A stretch of DNA of 39,901 nucleotides, from NCBI GenBank assembly GCA_014896375.1, contig JADBKN010000018.1, positions 1 to 39,901 of the forward strand, given 5' to 3'. Position 1 is the stretch's first letter. Each line of letters opens with the position of its first letter. The translations under genes were made by a program, and so were the position numbers. Source of the DNA: Bacillota bacterium (GTDB taxonomy: Bacteria > Bacillota > Sulfobacillia > RBS10-35 > Bu92). Below are positions 6,571-13,171 of the stretch, in pieces. Below the pieces are notes generated by a model. The model was not told the DNA's origin, did not search any database, and saw only the letters and a list, made by a program, of their open reading frames with translations.

Positions 6571-8403
6571 GTGACCTACCTCCATGAAATGCATGCGCCC
6601 GCGCGTCTAGACCGCCGGCCGGCCGCGCGGCGCGCGGCGGCCGTCGTCCCGGCCCAGAACGAGGAGCGCACCATCGGCGCGGTCCTGCGCCAGCTGCGAC
6701 GGCTGCCGCTGGACGAGGTGATCGTCGTCGTCAACGGTTCCCGCGACCGCACGGCGGAGATCGCCGCCGCGCACGGTTGCCGCGTGATCGAGATCGCCGG
6801 CTCGCTGGGCCACGACGTCGGCCGCGCGGTGGGCGCCGCCCTGGCGGATGCCGATATCTGCCTCTTCACCGATGCGGACATCATCGTGCCCGCTGAGGAT
6901 CTCGCGCCTTTCCTGCGCGCGGTGGAAGACGGGGTCGACGTCGCCCTGAACGACCTCGACCGCATCATCGCCCTGCCGCACCGGCGGCACGTGGTGACGC
7001 TGGCGAAGACATTCCTCAACCATGTGCTCGACCGGCCGGACCTGGGCCTCAACTCCCTCACCGGCGTCCCGCACGCGCTCTCCCGGCGCGCGGTGGAGAC
7101 GATCGGCTGGCAGCGGCTCGCCGTGCCTCCCGTGGCGCACGCCGCCGCCGTGCTGGCCGGCCTGCGCGTGCGTGCCGTGCACCCTGTGAACGTGGCCGCG
7201 CGCAACCGGGTGCACCGCTACGACTCGCCCACGCGCTTGCCCATCGTGCTGGAGCGGCTCATCCTCGGCGACCACCTGGAGGCGCTGGAGCTGGTGAAAG
7301 CGGCGCGCGGCGCGCGCGGCGGCCGCGAGGACACGCTGCGGCAGCGCGCGCAGATGGAGGCGATCGTCGCGCGGGCGCGCGAGCTGTGGGAGGCCGGCGC
7401 AGGGCCGGCCCCGGAGGAACCGCGGCCGGAGGACAGGCCGCCCACGCGGCGCCCTCCTCAGCCGCCCCTGCGTGCGCGTGCTGCACCTCAACGATTCGCA
7501 GTTCGGGCTCGGCAGCCGGCGCGACCGGCACGCGCGCCTGGGCGAGGGTCAGATCGGGCGCGAGGGGCTGCGCAACGTGCTCACGCACCCCTTCTTCCGC
7601 GCGCTGCCGTGGGAACTGGAGACGCCGGTGGAGGACTGGCGCGAATACGCGGAGCACATCCGCACGGCGCGGGACATCGCACAAGCGGGGTGACGGATCT
7701 GGCCGGACGGGCGCGCTGGACCGGGTGGGATCTCGTCCTCATCTACCTCGTGAGCCAGATCGGTCTCTCGGCGATCATCGGGCTGATCGCGTTTTTCGGC
7801 CTGCGGTCCGGCGTGGCCGAGGGTGAGCTGCGCCGGCTGGTCCTCGTGCTGGCCTACCTCGTCTCCTCGCCGTTCCTCTTGGGCGTGGAGTGGCTGTGGC
7901 TGGCGCTGCGGCGCGCGGCGGACGAGGTGCGCGCGCTCTACCGCTGGCCCGGCCGCACGGCGCTCCTCGCCTGGGGCCTGGCCGGCGGGCTGGCCGTGAA
8001 GTTCCTCAGCGACGGCGTGACCTACGTGGAGTCGCGCTTCTGGCCGCACATCGAGCAGAACAACCCGCTCGTCACGGACCCGTCCGCCTTCCGCGACCCG
8101 CTCGTGCTTGCGGGACTGTTCCTCGCCGTGGTGGTGGCGGCGCCTCTGGCCGAAGAGCTCTTCTACCGCGGCCTGCTCTTTGAGTGGCTGCGCCCCCGCG
8201 GCTGGTGGCCGGCCGCCCTGGGGAGCTCGCTGCTCTTCGGCGCGGCCCACTTCTCCCTGACGCTCCTCCTGCCGCTCTCCGTGACGGGGCTGGGCTTTGC
8301 CTGGATCTACGCCCGCACCGGCTCGCTCGTCACCTCGACGCTCGCGCACGCCGTCTTCAACGGCGTGGCGCTCGCGGCCACGTTATGGTCGCTCGCCGTC
8401 TGA
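6571..8403 (+). CDS. family 2-like glycosyltransferase; frame runs on through an nfo remnant into the CPBP gene
   Basis: The GTG at 6571 (GAGGAGG upstream) opens a GT-A glycosyltransferase: AAVVPAQNEERTIGAVLRQL (nucleotide-sugar binding start, about residues 23-42), EVIVVVNGSRDRT, and the DADI metal motif near residue 105. The domain ends around residue 295 (about base 7450). The frame then lacks a stop: it reads about 75 low-complexity residues (7450-7689) and continues into the CPBP protease gene, which has its own start at 7690. The spacer is the remnant of an endonuclease IV gene in another frame, so I think a deletion removed the stop codon. The physiological product may be a 610-residue fusion or a glycosyltransferase with an aberrant tail. 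The sugar donor is unknown. Confidence 0.65.
   Translation: MTYLHEMHAPARLDRRPAARRAAAVVPAQNEERTIGAVLRQLRRLPLDEVIVVVNGSRDRTAEIAAAHGCRVIEIAGSLGHDVGRAVGAALADADICLFTDADIIVPAEDLAPFLRAVEDGVDVALNDLDRIIALPHRRHVVTLAKTFLNHVLDRPDLGLNSLTGVPHALSRRAVETIGWQRLAVPPVAHAAAVLAGLRVRAVHPVNVAARNRVHRYDSPTRLPIVLERLILGDHLEALELVKAARGARGGREDTLRQRAQMEAIVARARELWEAGAGPAPEEPRPEDRPPTRRPPQPPLRARAAPQRFAVRARQPARPARAPGRGSDRARGAAQRAHAPLLPRAAVGTGDAGGGLARIRGAHPHGAGHRTSGVTDLAGRARWTGWDLVLIYLVSQIGLSAIIGLIAFFGLRSGVAEGELRRLVLVLAYLVSSPFLLGVEWLWLALRRAADEVRALYRWPGRTALLAWGLAGGLAVKFLSDGVTYVESRFWPHIEQNNPLVTDPSAFRDPLVLAGLFLAVVVAAPLAEELFYRGLLFEWLRPRGWWPAALGSSLLFGAAHFSLTLLLPLSVTGLGFAWIYARTGSLVTSTLAHAVFNGVALAATLWSLAV
7472..7693 (+). pseudogene. 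nfo: 3' remnant of endonuclease IV (nfo)
   Basis: Frame 2 encodes about 73 residues that match the C-terminus of endonuclease IV, the AP-site repair enzyme: RVLHLNDSQFGLGSRRDRH, then GEGQIGREGLRNVL and LPWELETPVEDW. The metal ligands of this part are present (His of HLND, Asp and His of DRH, Glu of LETP). The first two thirds of the TIM barrel, carrying the other ligands, are missing: upstream, frame 2 shows no further similarity and the glycosyltransferase occupies the DNA. The TGA at 7691 overlaps the GTG of the CPBP gene (GTGA), a translational-coupling junction that must date from when nfo was whole. A separate intact nfo elsewhere in the genome is possible. Confidence 0.8.
7690..8403 (+). 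CDS. CPBP family intramembrane metalloprotease
   Basis: A 237-residue membrane protein with about six to seven hydrophobic segments. The C-terminal half carries the CPBP (Abi, type II CAAX-prenyl protease-like) signature: PLAEELFYRGLLFEWL (the EExxxR motif), FGAAHF with the second metal His, and TLAHAVFNGVAL with the HxxxN motif. These residues form the active site inside the membrane. Bacterial members process or protect against peptides; the substrate here is unknown. The GTG start at 7690 overlaps the nfo remnant stop by GTGA and has AAGCGGGG just before it. The same frame is open upstream into the glycosyltransferase, so automatic annotation may merge the two. Confidence 0.85.
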   Translation: MTDLAGRARWTGWDLVLIYLVSQIGLSAIIGLIAFFGLRSGVAEGELRRLVLVLAYLVSSPFLLGVEWLWLALRRAADEVRALYRWPGRTALLAWGLAGGLAVKFLSDGVTYVESRFWPHIEQNNPLVTDPSAFRDPLVLAGLFLAVVVAAPLAEELFYRGLLFEWLRPRGWWPAALGSSLLFGAAHFSLTLLLPLSVTGLGFAWIYARTGSLVTSTLAHAVFNGVALAATLWSLAV

Positions 8404-8446
8404 CGCGGCGGGGTGCCGGGGGCACAATGGGGCCGGGGGGATCCTC

Positions 8447-9235
8447 GTGACACCGCCGCTTCCGCCGCGCCTCGCGATGGTGGCCGCGCGCGTCCCGCAC
8501 GGCGCGGTCACGGCGGACGTGGGCACCGACCACGGCCTTCTGCCGGTGCATCTGCTCGCCGCCGGGCGGGTGCCGCGCGCCATCGCCACCGACCGCCTGC
8601 CGCACGCTGCAGAGGCGGTGCGGCGGCTGGCGGAGCGCCACGGCGTGGCCGACCGGCTGGAGGTGCGCGTGGGGGACGGCCTCCGACCGCTCTCGCCGGG
8701 CGAGGCGGACGTCATCGTGCTGGCCGGCCTCAGCGGGCGGACGATCGCGCGCATCCTGGACGAGGGGGCTGAGATGGCCGCGGCTGCGCGCCGGCTGGTG
8801 CTGCAGCCCATGCAGGCGCTGCCGGAGCTGCGGCGCTGGGCCGTAAGCCACGGGTGGACGCTGCTAGAGGAGGAGCTGGCGGAGGACGGCGGGCGCTTCT
8901 ACGCGGCGCTGGTGCTGAGCGGCCCGCCGGCCGGCCGCGCGCGTCTCGGCGACGAGGACCTCGACCGGGCCGTGGCGGCGGGCGTCGGCTTCCCGCCTTC
9001 CGTGCCGCCCTCGTGGGTGTGGGTGGCGGGCCCGCTCCTCTGGCGCCGGCGGCACCCGCTCCTGCCGGCCGCGCTGCGAGCGCGCGCGCGGTTGCACCGG
9101 GAGACGGCGGCGCGCATCGAGGCGCGAGGGGAGCGCGGCGCTGAGGCCCGCCGGCGGCACCTGGATGCGGCGGACCAATGGGAGGCGTTGGCAGAACATG
9201 TCGCAACCGAGCGCGACGGTATGGGAAGTTATTGA
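8447..9235 (+). CDS. trmK: tRNA (adenine(22)-N1)-methyltransferase
   Basis: A 262-residue SAM-dependent methyltransferase of the TrmK family, which methylates N1 of A22 in bacterial tRNAs. Evidence: motif I TADVGTDHGLLPVHLL (about residues 23-38), ATDRLPHAAEAVRRLAERHG for the SAM ribose region, RVGDGLRPL, and the VLQPMQALPELRRWA and EEELAEDGGRFYAALVL segments shared by the family. The usual GMGG-type motif after VIVLAG reads GLSG here. A GTG start at 8447 follows a G-rich Shine-Dalgarno. It overlaps the next gene by 38 bp, and the order trmK then nif3 family is the common one in Bacillota. Confidence 0.88.
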   Translation: MTPPLPPRLAMVAARVPHGAVTADVGTDHGLLPVHLLAAGRVPRAIATDRLPHAAEAVRRLAERHGVADRLEVRVGDGLRPLSPGEADVIVLAGLSGRTIARILDEGAEMAAAARRLVLQPMQALPELRRWAVSHGWTLLEEELAEDGGRFYAALVLSGPPAGRARLGDEDLDRAVAAGVGFPPSVPPSWVWVAGPLLWRRRHPLLPAALRARARLHRETAARIEARGERGAEARRRHLDAADQWEALAEHVATERDGMGSY

Positions 9236-10328
9236 GGCGCTGGCGCGCCGCGGCCTGTTGCGGGCCGCGAGGGGGTCGCTGGTGGCCGGCGACGCGGGCG
9301 CGCCGGCTCGCGGCGTGCTGGTGGCGGACGGGGTCACGCCGTCGACCGTCGAGCGCGCCCGAGAACGGGACGCAGGGCTCATCCTCTGCCGGAGGCCGCC
9401 CTGGCGCGGGCGCCTGCGGCATATGCGCGCCGGGTCGGCGGCGGCGGAGCTCCTCTCGGCCCTTCTCGGAAGCGGTGCGGCGGTGGTCGTCGCCGGGGCG
9501 GCCTTGGAGGAGTCTGTGCCCGGACCGGCCGATGTGCTGGCGGCCGCGCTGGGGCTGGACGGCGTGCAGCCGCTGGAGCCGTGGAAGCGGGAGCGTCTCT
9601 TCAAGATCGTTGTCTTTGTCCCGCACGGGTACGAGGACGGCGTGCGCGCGGCCCTCGCCGCGGCCGGCGCGGGACACATCGGCAACTACGACAGCTGCGC
9701 CTTCGAGACGCCCGGCACGGGGACGTTCCGCCCGCTTGCGGGGGCGCAGCCATTCATCGGCGCCGAGGGCCGCCTGGAGCGCGTGGCGGAGGTGCGGCTG
9801 GAGACGATCGTGCCCGCTTCGCGGCGCGCGGCCGCTCTGGCGGCGATGCTGGCGGCGCACCCGTACGAGGAGCCGGCGTACGACCTGATCCCTCTGGCTA
9901 ACGAAGGCCCCGTGCGCCGCGCGCGCGGCCGCGTGGGGGAGTTGCGGAAGGCGCTGGCCCTTAGCGAGCTGGCGGAAGCGGCCGCGGCCGCGCTGGGCGG
10001 CGAGTGGCACGGCCTCGGGCGGCCCGACGCCCGCGTGCGGCGTGTGGCGGTGCTCGCGGGGGGCGGCCGGCGGGGGTTGGCCGCGGCCGCCGCGGCGGGT
10101 GCGGAGGCCGTGGTGGCCTGCGGCCTGGGCGACGACGAGGCGGTCGAGTCGCCGCTTCCCGTGGTGCGCGCGAGCGCAAGGACGGCCCGTCGCCTGATCG
10201 TCGAGGATGGGGCCGCGAGGATTCGCACCGCGCTGGCCGAAGAAGGATTGACCGTGCCCGTGTGGGCGGATCCGGGCGAGGGCGCGGAGGAATGGCGCGT
10301 CGTCGCCCCGGAGGGAGGGCGGCCTTGA
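9198..10328 (+). CDS. Nif3/YqfO-family protein lacking the dinuclear metal ligands
   Basis: A 376-residue protein with the three-part YqfO layout. A Nif3 half (about 1-115) is followed by an inserted PII/CutA-like domain (about 130-235: LFKIVVFVPHGYEDGVRAAL, GNYDSCAFETPGTGTFRP, MLAAHPYEEPAYDLIPL), then the second Nif3 half (GRVGELRKALALSELA; VRRVAVLAGGGRRGL). In typical Nif3 proteins the metal site uses His residues of an ITHHP motif, a later H-x-D, and GH-x-x-x-E near the end. Here the equivalent places read LILCRRPPW, VVVAGAALEES and VRASARTARRLI, so the site looks lost. The start ATG at 9198 lies inside trmK; the stop overlaps the next start (TTGA). Function unknown; possibly structural or a ligand sensor. 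Confidence 0.85.
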   Translation: MSQPSATVWEVIEALARRGLLRAARGSLVAGDAGAPARGVLVADGVTPSTVERARERDAGLILCRRPPWRGRLRHMRAGSAAAELLSALLGSGAAVVVAGAALEESVPGPADVLAAALGLDGVQPLEPWKRERLFKIVVFVPHGYEDGVRAALAAAGAGHIGNYDSCAFETPGTGTFRPLAGAQPFIGAEGRLERVAEVRLETIVPASRRAAALAAMLAAHPYEEPAYDLIPLANEGPVRRARGRVGELRKALALSELAEAAAAALGGEWHGLGRPDARVRRVAVLAGGGRRGLAAAAAAGAEAVVACGLGDDEAVESPLPVVRASARTARRLIVEDGAARIRTALAEEGLTVPVWADPGEGAEEWRVVAPEGGRP

Positions 10329-11053
10329 CGAGCGGAGAGACGGTCGACTTCGCCCGACTGTGGGCGCTGCAGGATGTCGACGTACGGCTGGACGAGGTCA
10401 CGGCGCGGCTGGAGGCCGTGGAGAGCGGGCGCGCCTGGGCGGAGGCGTCCGCGCGCCGCGCCGAGGCGGACGCGCGCGTGGAGCGCCTGGAGCGGGAGAT
10501 CGAGGAGTGGGAGAAGCGGCGCCGCGCGGCCGAGCGCGAGCGGCGCGCGGCCGAGGACGAGGCTGCGCGCATGCGGGAGAGGCTCTACGGCGGCGCCGTG
10601 CGCAGCGCGCGGGAGATCGACAGCGTGGAGCGGCAGATCGCCGCCGCGCGCGAGCGCGCCGGCCGCCTGGAGACCGAGGAGCTCGAGGCGATGGAGCGCC
10701 TGGACGAACTGCGCGCGCGCCTGGGCCGCGCCGCGGAGGCCGCGGCGGCGGCGGCCCGGGCCGAGGAGGAGGAGCGGTCGCGCGCGCTGGGGGAGCGCGA
10801 GGCGCTCGCCGCGGCCGCGGCCGAGCTGCGCGCACGGCGGGAGGAGTTGCAGGCCGGCCTGCCGGCCGCGCTGCTCAGGGAGTACGAGAACGCGCGAGGT
10901 GCGGGGCGCGGCCGCGGCCTCGCGCGAACCGAAGGCGGCGTCTGCCGCGCGTGCGGCGTGGAACTGCCGCGCTCCACGTGGCAGCGCGTGCAGCGCGGGG
11001 CGCTGGAGCGGTGCGAGCGCTGCCAGCGCATCCTCGCGCCGGGGGGTGCGTGA
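10325..11053 (+). CDS. coiled-coil protein with C4-type zinc ribbon (DUF164 family)
   Basis: A 242-residue protein. Residues of about 10-185 form a long charged coiled coil rich in Arg, Glu and Ala, with the family motif ERLYGGAVRSAREIDSVERQ near the first turn (normally RLYxGxVxNxKEL). The C-terminus holds a zinc ribbon: GGVCRACGVELP, then ALERCERCQRIL, giving a C-x2-C...C-x2-C site. The family (zf-RING_7) is conserved in Bacillota and Actinobacteria next to nif3 and RNase H genes, and some members have been linked to translation or nucleic-acid binding. The TTG start at 10325 overlaps the upstream stop as TTGA, indicating coupling. It is part of the trmK operon. Confidence 0.88.
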   Translation: MTSGETVDFARLWALQDVDVRLDEVTARLEAVESGRAWAEASARRAEADARVERLEREIEEWEKRRRAAERERRAAEDEAARMRERLYGGAVRSAREIDSVERQIAAARERAGRLETEELEAMERLDELRARLGRAAEAAAAAARAEEEERSRALGEREALAAAAAELRARREELQAGLPAALLREYENARGAGRGRGLARTEGGVCRACGVELPRSTWQRVQRGALERCERCQRILAPGGA

Positions 11054-11056
11054 GCC

Positions 11057-11488
11057 GTGGGCGAGCCGTCCGGCGGCGGCCGGAGCCTCATCCTGCACAC
11101 CGACGGCGCCGCACGCGGCAACCCCGGCCCGGCCGGCATCGGCGTCCTCATCCTGGACGAGCACGGCCGGACATTGGAGCGCATCGCCGAGCCGATCGGC
11201 GAGACGACGAACAACGTCGCCGAGTACCGGGCGCTCCTGCGCGGCCTGCGCCGCGCGCGGGAGCTGGGCGCCGAGCGCGTGCGCGTCTTCTCGGACAGCG
11301 AGCTCATGGTGCGCCAGCTCTCCGGCGCGTACCGCGTCAAGCAGGAGCATCTGCGCGCGCTGCACGAGGAGGCGCTCCGCCTGGCGCGCGCCTTCGCGGC
11401 GTTCGACATCGTCCACGTGCCGCGCGAGCGCAACCGCGAGGCCGACCGGCTGGCGAACGAGGGCATCGATCGCACGGCGCGGGCGTGA
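11057..11488 (+). CDS. ribonuclease HI family protein
   Basis: A 143-residue RNase H type 1 protein, which cleaves RNA in RNA-DNA hybrids. All four acidic active-site residues can be seen: Asp in LHTDGAARGNPGPAG, Glu in TNNVAEYRALLRGL, Asp in VFSDSELMVRQLSG and Asp in RNREADRLANEGID. Length matches the short RnhA-like form that lacks the extra N-terminal hybrid-binding domain. The GTG at 11057 lies three bases after the preceding stop. This gene closes the trmK-nif3-zinc ribbon operon and lies upstream of rnpB, a neighbourhood common in Bacillota and Actinobacteria. Confidence 0.9.
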   Translation: MGEPSGGGRSLILHTDGAARGNPGPAGIGVLILDEHGRTLERIAEPIGETTNNVAEYRALLRGLRRARELGAERVRVFSDSELMVRQLSGAYRVKQEHLRALHEEALRLARAFAAFDIVHVPRERNREADRLANEGIDRTARA

Positions 11489-11674
11489 GGCGGGGGTCGC
11501 GGGGTGCGGGGGCGCGCGGGTGCGGGCGGCGGACGTGCCTCATCGATCGATCACTGACTTCATGCTGCCAGCCTGCTGCGCCGCGACGTGCATCGCCCAG
11601 CGTCCCCCTCACACGACCAACGTCCTGGCAGACTGCGACCGCGGAAGACGCGCGTCGCGACCTGCGGCCCGGTG

Positions 11675-11703
11675 TTTACACGCTCAAGCGCGCGTGCTAG
11701 AAT
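11675..11703 (+). promoter_or_regulatory. strong sigma-A-like promoter, probably for rnpB and its leader
   Basis: TTTACA (11675-11680), 17 bp, TAGAAT (11698-11703): five of six matches in each hexamer at the optimal spacing. The predicted start is near 11710. The next recognisable gene is rnpB at 12092, and I find no comparable promoter between. The region 11489-11674 before it holds nothing that I can identify. Confidence 0.65.
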
Positions 11704-11718
11704 GCGGTCCCGTGGGCG

Positions 11719-11762
11719 CGGTCCGAAGTCGTCACACACTTCGACGCATCGAACGCGGACCG
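11719..11762 (+). other. predicted 5' hairpin of the rnpB leader transcript
   Basis: CGGTCCG (11719-11725) pairs with CGGACCG (11756-11762), enclosing a second short pairing AAGT/ACTT. It would form within the first 55 nt after the predicted start site. A 5' stabilising or folding element is a guess. Confidence 0.35.
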
Positions 11763-11819
11763 TCAAACGTCGCAACGTCGTCCGCCATACGTGCTTTCGC
11801 TCGGATCGCGGCAAGGGTT

Positions 11820-12065
11820 GTCGCACGTTTCGCCGCAGCCGTCGTCGCAAGCGCCGCGAGTCGCGGCACCCGATATCGTATCCTTTGTTGCACCGGACGT
11901 CGCACGCGCCATCGCACTCCACATCACACGCGTCGTCGCACTTACGGTCGCACGCGCCGTCGCACTCAAGGTCGCACGCGCCACCGCACGCAACGTCGCA
12001 CGCAGGCCGCACACGATGTCGCACGCTTCGTCGTACGCTCCGTCGCATGCTTCACCGCAAAGGAC
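11820..12065 (+). repeat. 12-nt tandem repeat array (GTCGCACGCNNN)
   Basis: From 11899 to 12065 the sequence divides into 14 consecutive units of the form GTCGCACGC plus three variable bases. Thirteen are exactly 12 nt and one is 11 nt (12007-12017). Identical GTCGCACGCGCC units occur at 11899, 11947 and 11971. Decayed 12-nt units extend upstream to 11820. The array lies between the promoter at 11675-11703 and the first base of rnpB. No plus-strand start with a ribosome binding site is visible. On the minus strand the unit would read as a tetrapeptide with Cys-Asp, but with frame breaks and no start codon. It is not a CRISPR: there are no spacers of constant length and the unit is too short. 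Confidence 0.85.
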
Positions 12066-12091
12066 GAGTGTGTGCCGCGCCCTCTCGTGAC

Positions 12092-12507
12092 CTTCGAGTC
12101 GGCCGAACGGCCGCGGGTACAGGGCGGCGACGCCGTACCCGAGGAAAGTCCGAACAGCGCAGGGCAGAGTGCCAGGTAACGCCTGGCGGGGGCGACCCCA
12201 GGGAAAGTGCCACAGAAAAGAAAACCGCCTGGACGTGAGCGGAGGCTCACGGGCGCCCGGTCGGACCCGAACGGGCGGCCCGCGCGGCATCGGGTCCCGT
12301 CCAGGTAAGGATGAAACGGTGCGGTAAGAGCGCACCAGCGGCCGGGCGACCGGCCGGCTTGGCAAACCCCACTCGCTGCAAGACCAAATAGGGGAGGGAT
12401 GACGTGGCCCGCCGACCTCCCGGGTTGGTCGCTTGAGGCGGCAGGCGACTGCCGTCCCAGAGAAATGGCCGTTCTCGACAGAATTCGGCTTACAGGCCGG
12501 CTCGAAG
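12092..12507 (+). ncRNA. rnpB: RNase P RNA (bacterial type A)
   Basis: The catalytic RNA that removes the 5' leader of tRNA precursors. Universal blocks are present in order: GAGGAAAGTCCGAACAGC (12140-12157), ACAGAAAA (12211-12218), AAGGATGAAACGGTGCGGTA (12306-12325), AAACCCCACTCG and GCAAGACCAAATAGG, and the 3' block AGAATTCGGCTTACAGG. P1 is defined by CTTCGAGTCGGCC at 12092 pairing over 13 bp with GGCCGGCTCGAAG ending at 12507, which fixes both ends. The position next to an RNase H gene is common. A terminator follows within 3 nt. Confidence 0.96.
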
Positions 12508-12509
12508 CG

Positions 12510-12542
12510 CGGCGCCCGCTCCGGCGGGCGCCGTTCGATTTT
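12510..12542 (+). terminator. rho-independent terminator of rnpB
   Basis: CGGCGCCCGC, loop TCCG, GCGGGCGCCG: a perfect 10-bp stem closed by a UNCG-type tetraloop, followed by TTCGATTTT, immediately after the P1 helix of rnpB. Confidence 0.85.
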
Positions 12543-12584
12543 CCCCGATCCGCGCGGGGCATCCTGAACCGCGGAGGTGGCGGT

Positions 12585-13007
12585 GTGACGGGCCCCGTCA
12601 GCTGGCTGGCCGCGTTCGGGCCGCTCCTTTTGGCCGCGCTGACGGCCGCCAACGTCTGGCTGACGAGGGAGATCATCCGCGCCCCCTGGCGCTGCGTCTT
12701 CCGGCTGAAGTCCTTCGGCCGCGACGGAGACGACTGGGTGGCCGCCATCGAGAACCTCGGGCCGGGTCCTGCTTCGGGCGTCAGCGTGTGGCTGCCGGTG
12801 ACGGCGCCCGGCGGCGGGCGCCGGCGCCTGCGGCGCATGCGTGGTCCGTCGGCCATCGACGGCGACGAAACGCTCGTCTTCCGCCTGCCTTGCGCGTCCG
12901 GGCGCGTCGACTGGACCGGCACCCTTACGATCCGCCACCGCACCGTCTGCGGCGAGCGGCGGCGCTTCCACCTGCCGCTGGCGGAGCCGGAAAACCGGCA
13001 TGCATAG
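12585..13007 (+). CDS. small membrane-anchored protein of unknown function
   Basis: A 140-residue protein starting at GTG 12585 with GGAGGT at 12573-12578. Residues of about 4-25 are one hydrophobic segment (WLAAFGPLLLAALTAANVWL), followed by TREIIRAPW. The remaining about 110 residues look like a beta-sandwich: VAAIENLGPGPASGVSVWLP, FRLPCASGRVDWTGTLTIRH. The phrase ENLGPGPA(S)xV is typical of CARDB-like or similar Ig-type folds that resemble uncharacterised envelope proteins. I do not recognise a named family. It lies alone between the rnpB terminator and a weak hairpin at 13088. Confidence 0.65.
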   Translation: MTGPVSWLAAFGPLLLAALTAANVWLTREIIRAPWRCVFRLKSFGRDGDDWVAAIENLGPGPASGVSVWLPVTAPGGGRRRLRRMRGPSAIDGDETLVFRLPCASGRVDWTGTLTIRHRTVCGERRRFHLPLAEPENRHA

Positions 13008-13087
13008 GCGCTATGCCCGTCCGCCAACCTAGTGGCGGGAGCGCCGCGCTTCCGTGTGGCTGGGAGCGTCGCGCTGCCGTCCATTCG

Positions 13088-13119
13088 GGCCGCATGCGCC
13101 GTGGCGCGGCCACATTTTG
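13088..13119 (+). terminator. possible terminator after the small membrane protein gene
   Basis: GGCC and GCGCC pair with GGCGC and GGCC across a 4-nt bulge, then ACATTTTG follows. An imperfect stem, so only moderate support. Just upstream (13039-13085) there is an imperfect 25-bp direct repeat (GGGAGCGCCGCGCTTCCGT / GGGAGCGTCGCGCTGCCGT). Confidence 0.3.
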
Positions 13120-13171
13120 TTCCGTGACTCCCGTGGATCGTCGCCGGTCGATGACAGAAGGGGTGCGTGGC

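Noticed and set aside
11820-12065. CRISPR array
   Set aside because: Units are 12 nt and contiguous, with no spacers and no cas genes in the window.
12399-12584. 5' extension of the small membrane protein gene
   Set aside because: The in-frame ATG at 12399 lies inside RNase P RNA and upstream of its terminator; GTG 12585 has a strong ribosome binding site.
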